Shown piece after piece: positions 6,123 to 12,422 of a DNA stretch of 13,054 nucleotides (the stretch's first letter is position 1; the number at the start of each line of letters is the position of its first letter). The stretch lies in assembly GCA_045541375.1 (NCBI GenBank), contig JAZQJB010000089.1:1-13054 (forward strand). The letters run 5' to 3'. Below the pieces are notes generated by a model. That model did no database searches and had not been told where the DNA came from. It was given only the letters and a program-made list of their open reading frames with translations. Source of the stretch: CAG-390 sp045541375 (lineage in GTDB: Bacteria; Bacillota; Clostridia; Oscillospirales; CAG-272). Made by a program: the position numbers and the translations under genes.

Positions 6123-7463
6123 AAAATCGAAAAAAACTTTGGTTCCTTTTCCGATTTTTGATTCAAAACGCAATTTCGCACCGTGCGCCTCGGCGATATT
6201 CTTGCAAAGCGCAAGCCCAAGCCCCGCGCCGCCTTCGGCACGTGAGCGCGATTTGTCGGTGCGGTAGAAAGGCTCGGTGATGTGAAGAAGCTCCTCTTCG
6301 CTCATTCCCTTGCCGTTGTCCTCGACCGATGCGGAATCGGAAGAGCATTTGAGAACCACTTTTCCGCCCGCCGCGCAAGCCTTCAGAGCGTTGTCGGCGA
6401 GGTTATCAAACAGCATAGAAAGCAGCAGCGCGTTGCCCGTCACGGTGATCTTTTCGGTGTCGCAGACGAGCTCGACGCCCTTTTCCTTCGCCTTCGGAGC
6501 AAGCCTTTCGGCAGTTCCGCGAAGGACTTCGTCGAGCGCGATTTCAGCCATTTCGGGCGGATTTTCGCGGACGTAGGCGGTGTCGAGCAATATTTCCGAC
6601 ATTTTCGTCAGCCTTTCCGCCTCCGAAACTATATATCTTGAAGCGACAAGCCTTTCCTCCTCACTCACCGCCGCGCGCTCGAGATATTCGGCATAGCCGC
6701 GAATGACGGTCAGCGGGGTTCGCAGCTCGTGCGCCATATTATCGACGAGCATCTGCTTCTTTTCCGCGTTAGCCTCAAGCGCCGACATCTGACTTTTGAT
6801 AGTCCCGAGCATCGAATTGAAGCTTTTACCAAGGAGCGCGAATTCGTCCTTGCCGCTCTCGTCGGCGCTGACCGAAAGGTCGCCCTCCTGAATCTTTGCC
6901 GTCGTTTCGCGCAATCTTTCAAGCGGAAGCGAGAGGCTTTTGAGGATAAAGTAAAGCACCGCCGCAAGCAGAGCCGAAACGCCGAGCGCGGTCAGCATAT
7001 AAGTCAGCGTCAGCGCGCGGAATTCGCGGTCGAGGCTTTCCACGTTCTTTGCGAAGATCATGGTATATCCGCTCACATCCGAGCAGATAACGATATGCCG
7101 CACGCCGCCGATCTTCTTATGAAATATAGTTCCGCTTTTCGCCTCTATCTCCTCGGGCAGGCTCGAAAACACGGTCTTTCCGTTGCGCTCAAATGAGAGA
7201 AAGACGCCTCTTTCGGAATAATAGTTTCCGTAAGATGTCATCAGAAGCGACGGGCTCTGCGCTCTGCTTGCCGCGAGCATATCCTCGAGATCACGCTCAA
7301 AGGAGCGGGCAACATAATATTGCTCCGCGCCCGCGCTCTCCTCCGCCGACCGCACGCTTTTGCTGTATGTGAAAAGCGTCAGCGAGAGTATCCCCGCATT
7401 AAGGCAAACGAGGAACAGGATAAGCGTTAAAATATACGTCTTTTGCCAAAATCTCATCTTCAT
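6114..7463 (-). CDS. Sensor histidine kinase (HAMP, HisKA, HATPase)
   Basis: 449-aa membrane kinase that phosphorylates the response regulator encoded just upstream. Membrane helix 1 is at about 10-32 and helix 2 at about 151-174, leaving an extracellular sensing region of about 118 residues. HAMP is at about 175-228. The H box DNMAHELRTPL carries the phospho-acceptor His245. The N box DNLADN (353-358), G1 box EDNGKGM (381-387), F box EPFYR (397-401) and G2 box GAGLGLAL (412-419) are all intact. The start ATG overlaps the regulator stop by ATGA, so translation is coupled. The sensing region has no family I recognise, so the stimulus is unknown; with a lipoprotein as likely target, an envelope signal is plausible. 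Confidence 0.95.
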   Translation of the reverse strand: MKMRFWQKTYILTLILFLVCLNAGILSLTLFTYSKSVRSAEESAGAEQYYVARSFERDLEDMLAASRAQSPSLLMTSYGNYYSERGVFLSFERNGKTVFSSLPEEIEAKSGTIFHKKIGGVRHIVICSDVSGYTMIFAKNVESLDREFRALTLTYMLTALGVSALLAAVLYFILKSLSLPLERLRETTAKIQEGDLSVSADESGKDEFALLGKSFNSMLGTIKSQMSALEANAEKKQMLVDNMAHELRTPLTVIRGYAEYLERAAVSEEERLVASRYIVSEAERLTKMSEILLDTAYVRENPPEMAEIALDEVLRGTAERLAPKAKEKGVELVCDTEKITVTGNALLLSMLFDNLADNALKACAAGGKVVLKCSSDSASVEDNGKGMSEEELLHITEPFYRTDKSRSRAEGGAGLGLALCKNIAEAHGAKLRFESKIGKGTKVFFDFTT

Positions 7464-8104
7464 ATCTCAAGTCTGTAGCCCGTTTTGTAGACGGTTTTGA
7501 GCCGCTCGGAAATGCCGAGCTTCTGTCTCAGCTTCTGCACGTGAACATCGACCGTCCGCGTGTCGCCCTCGTAATCGAAATCCCAGACAAGCTCGATCAG
7601 CTTCTCACGCGAGAGCGCAAGGTTGCGGTTCGTGATGAACGCCGAAAGGAGCTCGAACTCCTTCGGCTTGAGGATCACTTCCGCGCCATCCTTGTAAACG
7701 CGGCGCGTGTCGAATTCAACGCGTATGCCGTCAAATTCAAAAGCCTCGCTCTCACCCTTTGTGCGGCGCAAAACTGCTTTTACGCGCTCGACGAGCTCGA
7801 GGATCTCAAAGGGCTTGACGATATAGTCATCCGCGCCGAGTTTGAGCCCGCGGAGTCTGTCCTCGACCGAAACACGCGCCGTGACGAATATGACGGGCGT
7901 TTTGATCTGTCCGATTATCTCAAATCCCGAAAGCTCGGGGAGCATCACGTCGAGGATTACGAGATCGTGCTCTCCCGAAAGTGCGCGCTCGAGTGCCGCC
8001 GCGCCGTCGAACACCTGCTCACATTTATGCCCGACGAGAGAGAGATTGAGTTTTATGAGATCGTTTATCGCCCTTTCGTCCTCGGCTATCAGAATATTTG
8101 CCAT
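7460..8104 (-). CDS. OmpR/PhoB-family response regulator
   Basis: 214 aa, a DNA-binding regulator activated by phosphorylation. The receiver domain (about 1-115) has the acidic pocket E8, D9, the phospho-acceptor D52 in VILDVMLPE, T75 and K97. A winged-helix domain occupies about 122-214, with recognition-helix sequence RTVDVHVQKLRQKL and the terminal hairpin VYKTGYRLEI. ATG 8104 is preceded by GGAGGAG on the minus strand. The kinase follows with a 4-nt overlap. Its own promoter carries the 11-bp box also found before the lipoprotein gene, so it probably activates itself and that lipoprotein. The family is certain; the specific regulator is not named. Confidence 0.95.
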   Translation of the reverse strand: MANILIAEDERAINDLIKLNLSLVGHKCEQVFDGAAALERALSGEHDLVILDVMLPELSGFEIIGQIKTPVIFVTARVSVEDRLRGLKLGADDYIVKPFEILELVERVKAVLRRTKGESEAFEFDGIRVEFDTRRVYKDGAEVILKPKEFELLSAFITNRNLALSREKLIELVWDFDYEGDTRTVDVHVQKLRQKLGISERLKTVYKTGYRLEI

Positions 8105-8133
8105 TTCCGCTCCTCCGCATATTATTTCACTTT

Positions 8134-8162
8134 ATTATACCAAAAATATGTTATCAAGTTGT
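8134..8162 (-). promoter_or_regulatory. Promoter and regulator box of the response regulator operon
   Basis: On the minus strand TATAAT lies at 8139-8134. The 11-mer ACAACTTGATA (8162-8152) sits 12 nt upstream of it, in place of a consensus -35. A half-matching 11-mer ending in TTGATT (8173-8163) precedes it and overlaps the terminator T-tract of the HU gene. The arrangement copies the operator at 6090-6122. Confidence 0.68.
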
Positions 8163-8163
8163 A

Positions 8164-8190
8164 ATCAAAAAGCCGCCCGAGGGCGGCTTT
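8164..8190 (-). terminator. Intrinsic terminator of the HU gene
   Basis: A perfect 10-bp stem AAAGCCGCCC/GGGCGGCTTT (8169-8178 with 8181-8190) with a tight loop is followed on the minus strand by TTTTTGATT. It is 10 nt past the HU stop and directly abuts the regulator-operon promoter. Confidence 0.9.
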
Positions 8191-8200
8191 AAAATTTATT

Positions 8201-8476
8201 TCAGTTATTAATGGAATCCTTAAGTGCCTTGCCTGCCTTGAAAGCGGGAGCCTTGGAAGCCGCAACCTTTACGGTTTCGCCGGTGCGGGGGTTCTTTGCA
8301 ACTCTTTCGGGACGCTCGCGAACCTCAAAAGTACCAAATCCGGTAACCTGAACCTTCTCGCCTGCCTTGAGATTTTCAACGATGGATGCCCAAAGCGCGT
8401 CGTAAACTGCCTCTGTATCCTTCTTGCTGACGCCTGCCTTCTCTGCGATGGCGCCGATAAATTCTTTCTTTGTCAT
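8201..8476 (-). CDS. hup: HU-family DNA-binding protein
   Basis: 91-aa nucleoid protein that binds and bends DNA without strong sequence preference, as a dimer. The N-terminal helical half (1-40) starts MTKKEFIGAIAEKAG. The beta-arm signature GFGTFEVRERPERVAKNPRTGE (46-67) carries the intercalating-type Pro63, and the C-terminal helix ends in ALKDSIN. Length is exactly that of the family. ATG 8476 has GGAGGATC upstream. A perfect promoter, its own terminator and biased codons fit an abundant protein. HU and IHF can be hard to separate, but there is nothing here to suggest IHF. Confidence 0.96.
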   Translation of the reverse strand: MTKKEFIGAIAEKAGVSKKDTEAVYDALWASIVENLKAGEKVQVTGFGTFEVRERPERVAKNPRTGETVKVAASKAPAFKAGKALKDSINN

Positions 8477-8540
8477 AATATATGATCCTCCAAAAATATT
8501 GTCGACTCGGTTATTTTCTTAATCTGTCGATAGTATATGC

Positions 8541-8569
8541 ATTATAGCACAGAATTACTCGTTTGTCAA
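8541..8569 (-). promoter_or_regulatory. Promoter of the HU gene
   Basis: On the minus strand there is a perfect TTGACA (8569-8564), a 17-nt spacer and a perfect TATAAT (8546-8541). The leader is about 58 nt. Confidence 0.88.
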
Positions 8570-8638
8570 TAAAATATGTGCAAAAAATGTCAAAATAAAT
8601 GTAAATTTATTGGCATATTCGTTATTTTAGACGAAATA

Positions 8639-9466
8639 TTACTTGAGTAATTGTGCAAACTGCACAGCTTTTTCGTAAACGAGCTTAAAATAACTGTCGA
8701 GCGTGAGGTCCTTATAGATATCGTGCGTATTCTTTCCCGGCTTTGAGGCGAGGGTCAGCTCAAAAGTCAGCTCGCCCGAATAGTTGATGCGATCGAGTCT
8801 TGAAGCAATTCCCTGCCAATCGGCAATGCCGTCGAAGGGGAAAAGATGCGAATCATCAAGCCAGGTGATAACGTTCGGATCGGTCTGACCGAGGTTATCG
8901 TTGAGATGGGTACAGATCAGCTTGTCACCGAAGAGTGCGGGAACGTCCATCGAGCCGTTATAACACATTTCGTGACCCGTGTCCCAACAATAGCCGATTG
9001 CGGGTGAAGAACCGAGCTCCGCAATGATCTTTTCGAGGTATTCAATACCCTCAACGTTTTCAAATGCGACCTTGATACCAAGCTTTTCCGCCTCGCGGAC
9101 GAGTCTGCCGTAGCGTTCGATGCCGCGGTCGGTGGGGTTGTGGCGATCCATACCGATGATGGGATGGACAACAACGATCGGAACGCCCGCCTCAGCACTC
9201 TCGCGAAGACAGTCGATCAGATTGTCGATAACCTTGTCACCAGCAGGGCCCCATTCCCAGGGCTTGTGCGCATCCGTAAAAGGCGCGTGAACCGATTGAA
9301 AGTAAAGCCCGCGGTCGCTGATCTTTTTTGCCACTTCCTTCATCTTTCCAACGTGCCATCCGGTAAAAATACCGTCAAAACCCGCCTCGACCATACTATC
9401 GAGTGTCTGTGCCAAAGTGACGTCCTTGAAACCGGGATTGCCGTTTATGCAAATTTTTCTCTTCAT
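8639..9466 (-). CDS. Sugar phosphate isomerase/epimerase-like TIM-barrel protein
   Basis: 275 aa, in the xylose isomerase-like/AP endonuclease 2 superfamily. These are cytosolic metal-dependent enzymes acting on sugars, inositols or related ketones. Characteristic barrel-strand ends are visible: SVHAPF (58-63, H60), VVVHP (H101), VAFENVEG (E136), CWDTGH (D162, H165), CTHLNDN (H187, D190) and ELTFEL (E236). E136, D162, H187 and E236 fit the usual metal ligands. ATG 9466 has GAGG 9 nt upstream on the minus strand. It is a single gene with no transport or sugar kinase neighbours to point to a substrate. No clear terminator follows; a weak imperfect hairpin overlaps its stop codon. Confidence 0.88.
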   Translation of the reverse strand: MKRKICINGNPGFKDVTLAQTLDSMVEAGFDGIFTGWHVGKMKEVAKKISDRGLYFQSVHAPFTDAHKPWEWGPAGDKVIDNLIDCLRESAEAGVPIVVVHPIIGMDRHNPTDRGIERYGRLVREAEKLGIKVAFENVEGIEYLEKIIAELGSSPAIGYCWDTGHEMCYNGSMDVPALFGDKLICTHLNDNLGQTDPNVITWLDDSHLFPFDGIADWQGIASRLDRINYSGELTFELTLASKPGKNTHDIYKDLTLDSYFKLVYEKAVQFAQLLK

Positions 9467-9507
9467 TGTATATTTCCTCGCTTTCGGGAGATAATTGTTA
9501 TGGAATA

Positions 9508-9513
9508 ATTATA
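9508..9513 (-). promoter_or_regulatory. -10 box upstream of the TIM-barrel isomerase gene
   Basis: A perfect TATAAT on the minus strand (9513-9508). The position 17 nt upstream reads TTTATT, a poor -35, which is unusual here since most other promoters in the window are near consensus; expression may need an activator. Confidence 0.55.
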
Positions 9514-9615
9514 GCACTAAATGCACAAAAAATAAAGTCTTTTCGAGAAGTTTATCATACAAAAAGAGAATTTTTTGATTTTCGTGATTTTTTCGCAGAA
9601 AATTTCAAAAAAGGC

Positions 9616-9644
9616 TTGACAAACGCGCCATTTTCTGCTATAAT
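9616..9644 (+). promoter_or_regulatory. Promoter of tRNA-Gln
   Basis: Perfect TTGACA (9616-9621), 17-nt spacer, perfect TATAAT (9639-9644). It starts transcription about 35 nt before the tRNA. Confidence 0.88.
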
Positions 9645-9683
9645 ATACACCGCACGACACAGTGCGAACAAAATATGCAGCGT

Positions 9684-9759
9684 AGCGGCGTCGCCAAGCG
9701 GTAAGGCAACGGACTCTGACTCCGTCATTTCCTAGGTTCGAATCCTAGTGCCCCAGCCA
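9684..9759 (+). tRNA. tRNA-Gln (anticodon CUG) with mismatched acceptor stem
   Basis: The D arm GCC..AAGCGGTAA..GGC, anticodon stem ACGGA/TCCGT around CTCTGAC (anticodon CTG), T arm CTAGG-TTCGAAT-CCTAG, discriminator G and encoded CCA (9757-9759) are all standard for glutamine. The acceptor stem is not: 9684-9690 (AGCGGCG) against 9749-9755 (TGCCCCA) leaves A-A at pair 1-72 and C-C at pair 3-70, plus a G-T wobble at 7-66. Using T9683 as the first base restores pair 1-72 only by bulging A9684. A perfect promoter and a strong terminator surround it, so it appears to be expressed. It may be a variant, a decaying copy, or carry a sequence error. Confidence 0.88.
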
Positions 9760-9793
9760 AAAAATCCTAAGAACTTTGTTCTTAGGATTTTTT
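9760..9793 (+). terminator. Intrinsic terminator of tRNA-Gln
   Basis: A 15-bp perfect stem, AAAAATCCTAAGAAC (9760-9774) with its complement at 9778-9792, 3-nt loop, ending in a run of T. It begins at the base after the CCA. Confidence 0.92.
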
Positions 9794-9796
9794 CAT

Positions 9797-9972
9797 TTGT
9801 GCCGTAAGGCGCAACATCGTTTGCGTGGCACACGCAACATCATTTGACCGTTAGGTCAACATCATTGCCGCTCGCGGCACAAATGAACGAGGTTGCGACA
9901 AGTCGCAAATGATGTGGGCTATCGCCCAACGATGTTACGCCTGCGGCGTAAATGATGTTGCGCTTCGCGCAA
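9797..9972. repeat. Array of eight short hairpins forming a branched palindrome (array 2)
   Basis: Eight small hairpins have stems starting at 9797, 9821, 9844, 9866, 9893, 9915, 9935 and 9958. Stems are 5-7 bp, mostly of the form TT(N)n...(N)nAA, with 2-4 nt loops (GTAA, GCA, GTTA, TATC, TGC, TTC). Spacers are 6 nt. On the left they read CATCGT, CATCAT, CATCAT; on the right ATGATG, ACGATG, ATGATG, exact reverse complements of the left set. The fourth hairpin, extended by TCATT/AATGA (9862-9866 with 9882-9886), is the apex. The array sits between the tRNA-Gln terminator and the promoter at 10012. It has the same design as 2770-3035 but other stem and spacer sequences. No gene is visible in it. 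Confidence 0.85.
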
Positions 9973-10011
9973 ACGGAGCGGTGGCCGTTCGCTTGGATTG
10001 CTGATTTATCG

Positions 10012-10040
10012 TTGATTTTTAACCCAAAGTATGATATAAT
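10012..10040 (+). promoter_or_regulatory. Promoter of the four-helix-bundle gene
   Basis: TTGATT (10012-10017), 17-nt spacer, TATAAT (10035-10040); leader of about 18 nt. Confidence 0.75.
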
Positions 10041-10064
10041 TAAATTTGGAAAGGTGGTGTGGTT

Positions 10065-10421
10065 ATGAAAGAGGATAAGCTCGGTGATCTGTCTATGGAA
10101 TTATCCGTAGAGGTTTTGAAATTAACAAAAGAGTTACGCACAAAGCACGAAACCGTTATCTCAAACCAAATCGGCAGAAGCGCGACGAGTATTTGCGCTA
10201 ATATTGCCGAAAGCAAATACGCTCATAGCCGCGCCGATTTTATTGCAAAGCTTGAAATTGCGCTCAAAGAAACAAACGAAACAAGCAAGTGGCTTGAAAT
10301 GCTTTGGAAAAGTGAATATATAGATGAAGCAAGGCATAAAGCAATTGATAAGAACTGTTCAACTATAAGATTTTTGCTTGTTCGGTCCATTCAAACAGCA
10401 AAGCAAAATGCTAACAAATAA
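10065..10421 (+). CDS. Four-helix-bundle protein (23S rRNA intervening-sequence protein family)
   Basis: 118 aa. The sequence is almost entirely amphipathic helix. It carries the family's recognisable stretch QIGRSATSICANIAES (about 35-50), then a second block of helix with EIALKETNETSKWLEML (about 66-82) and a C-terminal helix SIQTAKQ. Proteins of this family were first seen in insertions of 23S rRNA genes but most are free-standing like this one, and their role is not settled. The start is ATG 10065 with AAGGTGG (10051-10057) 7 nt before; the GTG at 10059 would overlap the ribosome site. It is AT-rich compared with the core genes nearby, consistent with accessory DNA. No reverse transcriptase or rRNA is in the window. 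Confidence 0.85.
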   Translation: MKEDKLGDLSMELSVEVLKLTKELRTKHETVISNQIGRSATSICANIAESKYAHSRADFIAKLEIALKETNETSKWLEMLWKSEYIDEARHKAIDKNCSTIRFLLVRSIQTAKQNANK

Positions 10422-10437
10422 TTTTCAAAAACTTTTC

Positions 10438-10465
10438 TTGCATTTCCGTTCCTTTTCGGTATAAT
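10438..10465 (+). promoter_or_regulatory. Promoter of the small-ORF/DUF4304 pair
   Basis: TTGCAT (10438-10443), 16-nt spacer, TATAAT (10460-10465). It lies just after the four-helix-bundle stop, with no terminator between. Confidence 0.65.
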
Positions 10466-10493
10466 GTGTTTACCACCCGAAAGGAGAACGAAA

Positions 10494-10721
10494 TTGTCAA
10501 AATCAAATTTATTACCATACTATCAAGTAAAATTAACCCTGCTGCGATGCAAACTGTCTTTTCTCGATAATCCGCCGAAAACCGAGGAAGAGAAATACGC
10601 CTATGATATTATTCAAAAAGCGTATGAGATCAATGAGAAAAAGATAGCAATGCTTGATTTTGATAAAAACAAAAAGTTGTTAGAGGATTATCACAGGTGG
10701 CTTGATAGCAGACAGAAATGA
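10494..10721 (+). CDS. Small hypothetical protein, 75 aa
   Basis: Starts at TTG 10494, set by AAGGAG (10481-10486) 7 nt before. A longer reading from 10464 would start inside the -10 box. It begins with a hydrophobic/basic segment (SKSNLLPYYQVKLTLLRCKL) and continues as a charged, Lys/Glu-rich probable helix pair ending in LEDYHRWLDSRQK. I recognise no family. The next gene starts 20 nt after its stop, so the two form a likely operon in the AT-rich cluster. Confidence 0.65.
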   Translation: MSKSNLLPYYQVKLTLLRCKLSFLDNPPKTEEEKYAYDIIQKAYEINEKKIAMLDFDKNKKLLEDYHRWLDSRQK

Positions 10722-10741
10722 TAACGAAAGGCGGTATGTAT

Positions 10742-11203
10742 ATGAACAACATAGAAATTTACGATTATATTTTATCAAGAGTACAAGCAGAGCTTTTGGC
10801 ATTCGGATATAGTTGAAGCGGAAAAAGCGGATTGTTTTACCGCTATTCTGCGGATAAAAAGGTCGGATGTGTGATTGAAATGCAAAAATCTGCATTTAAT
10901 TATCCCGGAAGCTATTCATTTACTTTTAATCTTGGTTGTATAGCTCTTTATAATTTACGCGGATACAATAAAGAAAAACTTACGCTTAGCACATTAAAAC
11001 TCGCTCTTACATTTCAAGCTGGTGTTGAGCGCATCGGTATTCTTTGCCGTGGCACAGATTATTGGTGGGACATCACCGATGAAATTATGAAAGAATATAG
11101 TTTAGAAGAATACTACGATAGGTTCATTCAAAATGATATTAAAAAGTGTGCCGCTCACCTTGATGAGTTGGCAGCAAAAAAGGAAGAAGTTTATTCAAAA
11201 TAA
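10742..11203 (+). pseudogene. DUF4304-like protein gene interrupted by an in-frame TGA at codon 25
   Basis: ATG 10742 has AAAGGCGG 7 nt before it and opens a frame that runs 24 codons, meets TGA at 10814-10816, then continues open in the same frame to the stop at 11201-11203. The peptide on both sides of the TGA reads as one protein: LLAFGYS-stop-SGKSGLFYRYSADKKVGCVIEMQKSAF...SYSFTFNLGC, which resembles the start of the DUF4304 domain (a Gly-Phe/Tyr turn, then FYR, then QKS and a strand with NLG). Function of that family is unknown. TGA acts as a normal stop elsewhere in the window, so a nonsense mutation or sequence error is the simplest reading. A restart at TTG 10832 has no good ribosome site. 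Confidence 0.72.
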
Positions 11204-11233
11204 TATGTCATCTATTTCGGTCGCGTAACACAG

Positions 11234-11290
11234 ACCTTACTAATTTGAACCTACTTTTATGGTAGGCGGGTTAGTAAGGTTTTTCTTTTT
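11234..11290 (+). terminator. Intrinsic terminator after the DUF4304-like gene
   Basis: ACCTTACTAA (11234-11243) pairs perfectly with TTAGTAAGGT (11271-11280). An inner stem CCTAC/GTAGG (11250-11254 with 11262-11266) sits inside. TTTTCTTTTTT follows. Confidence 0.85.
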
Positions 11291-11423
11291 TACAAATGAT
11301 ATGAATCCCGATTTTTTAGCCTTTCGGCGTGTCCAGCGTAGCATAGCTCTCGCAGCTGTCAACGTGAAAAATTATCGCGGAAAAAGGCAAAATCTTAAGA
11401 ATCATTAAGAGTTTATAAATCCC
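11291..11423. other. Noncoding gap, nothing recognised
   Basis: Between the terminator and the next promoter I see no open frame with a ribosome site, no RNA gene and no repeat array. A small imperfect inverted motif (CTTAAG-AAT-CATTAAG, about 11394-11408) is the only local structure. Confidence 0.5.
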
Positions 11424-11452
11424 TTGACCCCTCACACCGAATATGATATAAT
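11424..11452 (+). promoter_or_regulatory. Promoter of the YwaF-like gene
   Basis: TTGACC (11424-11429), 17-nt spacer, TATAAT (11447-11452). The leader is about 55 nt. Confidence 0.82.
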
Positions 11453-11513
11453 GCTTTGGCGTTCGGCACTTTACCTGCCTAATGCTCAACGATCAATTTC
11501 AGAGGTGCCTTTT

Positions 11514-12332
11514 ATGAACAAAATGCTCGACTGGACTTGGGGTGACATCAACAACGGCGACGTCGGCCCGGGCGCATTCAGTTGGTTTCACCTGCTTTGG
11601 ATCAGTATCATGATCATCGCTTGTGTCGCGATTGCGTCGACCGTCGCGCGCAAACACAGCGTCAAAGCTGACCGCATTGTCATTTCGGTTTTATCGGTTA
11701 TTCTGATCGGTTGCGAGGTTTTCAAGCAGCTTTTCTGGTTTGAATTCTATGGCTATTACCGTTTCGAAATCTTCCCTTTCCAATTCTGTTCCGTACCGAT
11801 CTACGTGGCGATCTTCGCCGCGGTGATCCCCTGGGACAAAGTGCGTGAAGTCTGTTATCGCTTTCTTGCCTTTTACGGCATCATCGGCGGGCTCGCTGTC
11901 ATGCTGGTACCCAACGCGGTGCTGTATACCTATTTCGTGCCCATGTCGCTCCACGCCATGCTTTGGCACACGGTTCTTGTGGTCATGGGTGTATATCTGA
12001 TTATTTCCCGCGGATATGGCAAGCATTTTCGTGAAATGTTCACCCCAGCCGCCATATTCTTGGGTTTTGTGGCTCTCGCCATCATAGGAAATATTCTAGT
12101 ATACAAGCTTCATCTTAACACCCCTGCGTGCCAACCGGGAGATCGCCTCAGTATGTTCTACATTTCCCCCTACTATCCCACCGTGCTGCCGCTTTTGGGT
12201 ATAGTACAAGACATATCCTATCCCCTGTTCCTCCTCTGTTATCTTCTTTTCTTCAACGGCTTCGCATCCATTGTTTGGGGTGTGACTCATCTCATCCGTA
12301 AGCTCCAAAGAAAAGGCAGCAAAAACGCTTGA
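11514..12332 (+). CDS. YwaF/TMEM164-family integral membrane protein
   Basis: 272 aa, starting at ATG 11514 behind AGAGGTG (11501-11507). A reading from 11424 would start in the -35 box. About seven membrane helices are visible, at roughly 22-43, 54-76, 88-106, 115-134, 145-165, 176-197 and 233-262. Conserved family-like stretches are GCEVFKQLFWF (66-76), FPFQFCSVPIYVAIFAAVIP (87-106, the polar Q-F-C-S in a helix) and SLHAMLWHTVLV (145-156, with His147 and His152). Bacterial members are of unknown function; the human relative TMEM164 is reported as an acyltransferase in ether lipid metabolism, so lipid acyl transfer is a guess worth noting but not shown here. It stands alone, with its own promoter. 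Confidence 0.85.
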   Translation: MNKMLDWTWGDINNGDVGPGAFSWFHLLWISIMIIACVAIASTVARKHSVKADRIVISVLSVILIGCEVFKQLFWFEFYGYYRFEIFPFQFCSVPIYVAIFAAVIPWDKVREVCYRFLAFYGIIGGLAVMLVPNAVLYTYFVPMSLHAMLWHTVLVVMGVYLIISRGYGKHFREMFTPAAIFLGFVALAIIGNILVYKLHLNTPACQPGDRLSMFYISPYYPTVLPLLGIVQDISYPLFLLCYLLFFNGFASIVWGVTHLIRKLQRKGSKNA

Positions 12333-12387
12333 TTTTTATCAATTCAAACCGCCATTTATGATTGAAGAATCGCTTCCCGCACTAAAG

Positions 12388-12422
12388 AATCTTGATCATT
12401 TCTACTTGAAATGATCAAGATT
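12388..12422. terminator. Perfect 15-bp hairpin, probable terminator of the YwaF-like gene
   Basis: 12388-12402 pairs perfectly with 12408-12422 around a 5-nt loop; both arms contain TGATCA. Only TTTTAT follows, so termination may be weak. The right arm includes most of the queH -35 and spacer. Confidence 0.68.

Noticed and set aside
8614..8640. Terminator after the TIM-barrel isomerase
   Set aside because: Only a 5-bp core stem (TTCGT/ACGAA) with a bulge, overlapping the stop codon, and no T-tract on the minus strand.
9466..9735. Open frame running into tRNA-Gln
   Set aside because: It begins within the isomerase leader on the opposite strand and overlaps the tRNA and its promoter; no family features.
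10065..10421. Accessory protein (Avd-like) of a diversity-generating retroelement
   Set aside because: The fold family is related, but no reverse transcriptase and no template/variable repeat pair is in the window.
10814..10816. Selenocysteine or Trp recoding of TGA
   Set aside because: TGA is a normal stop for several genes here and no clear insertion hairpin was seen directly after the codon; kept as a test, not as a call.
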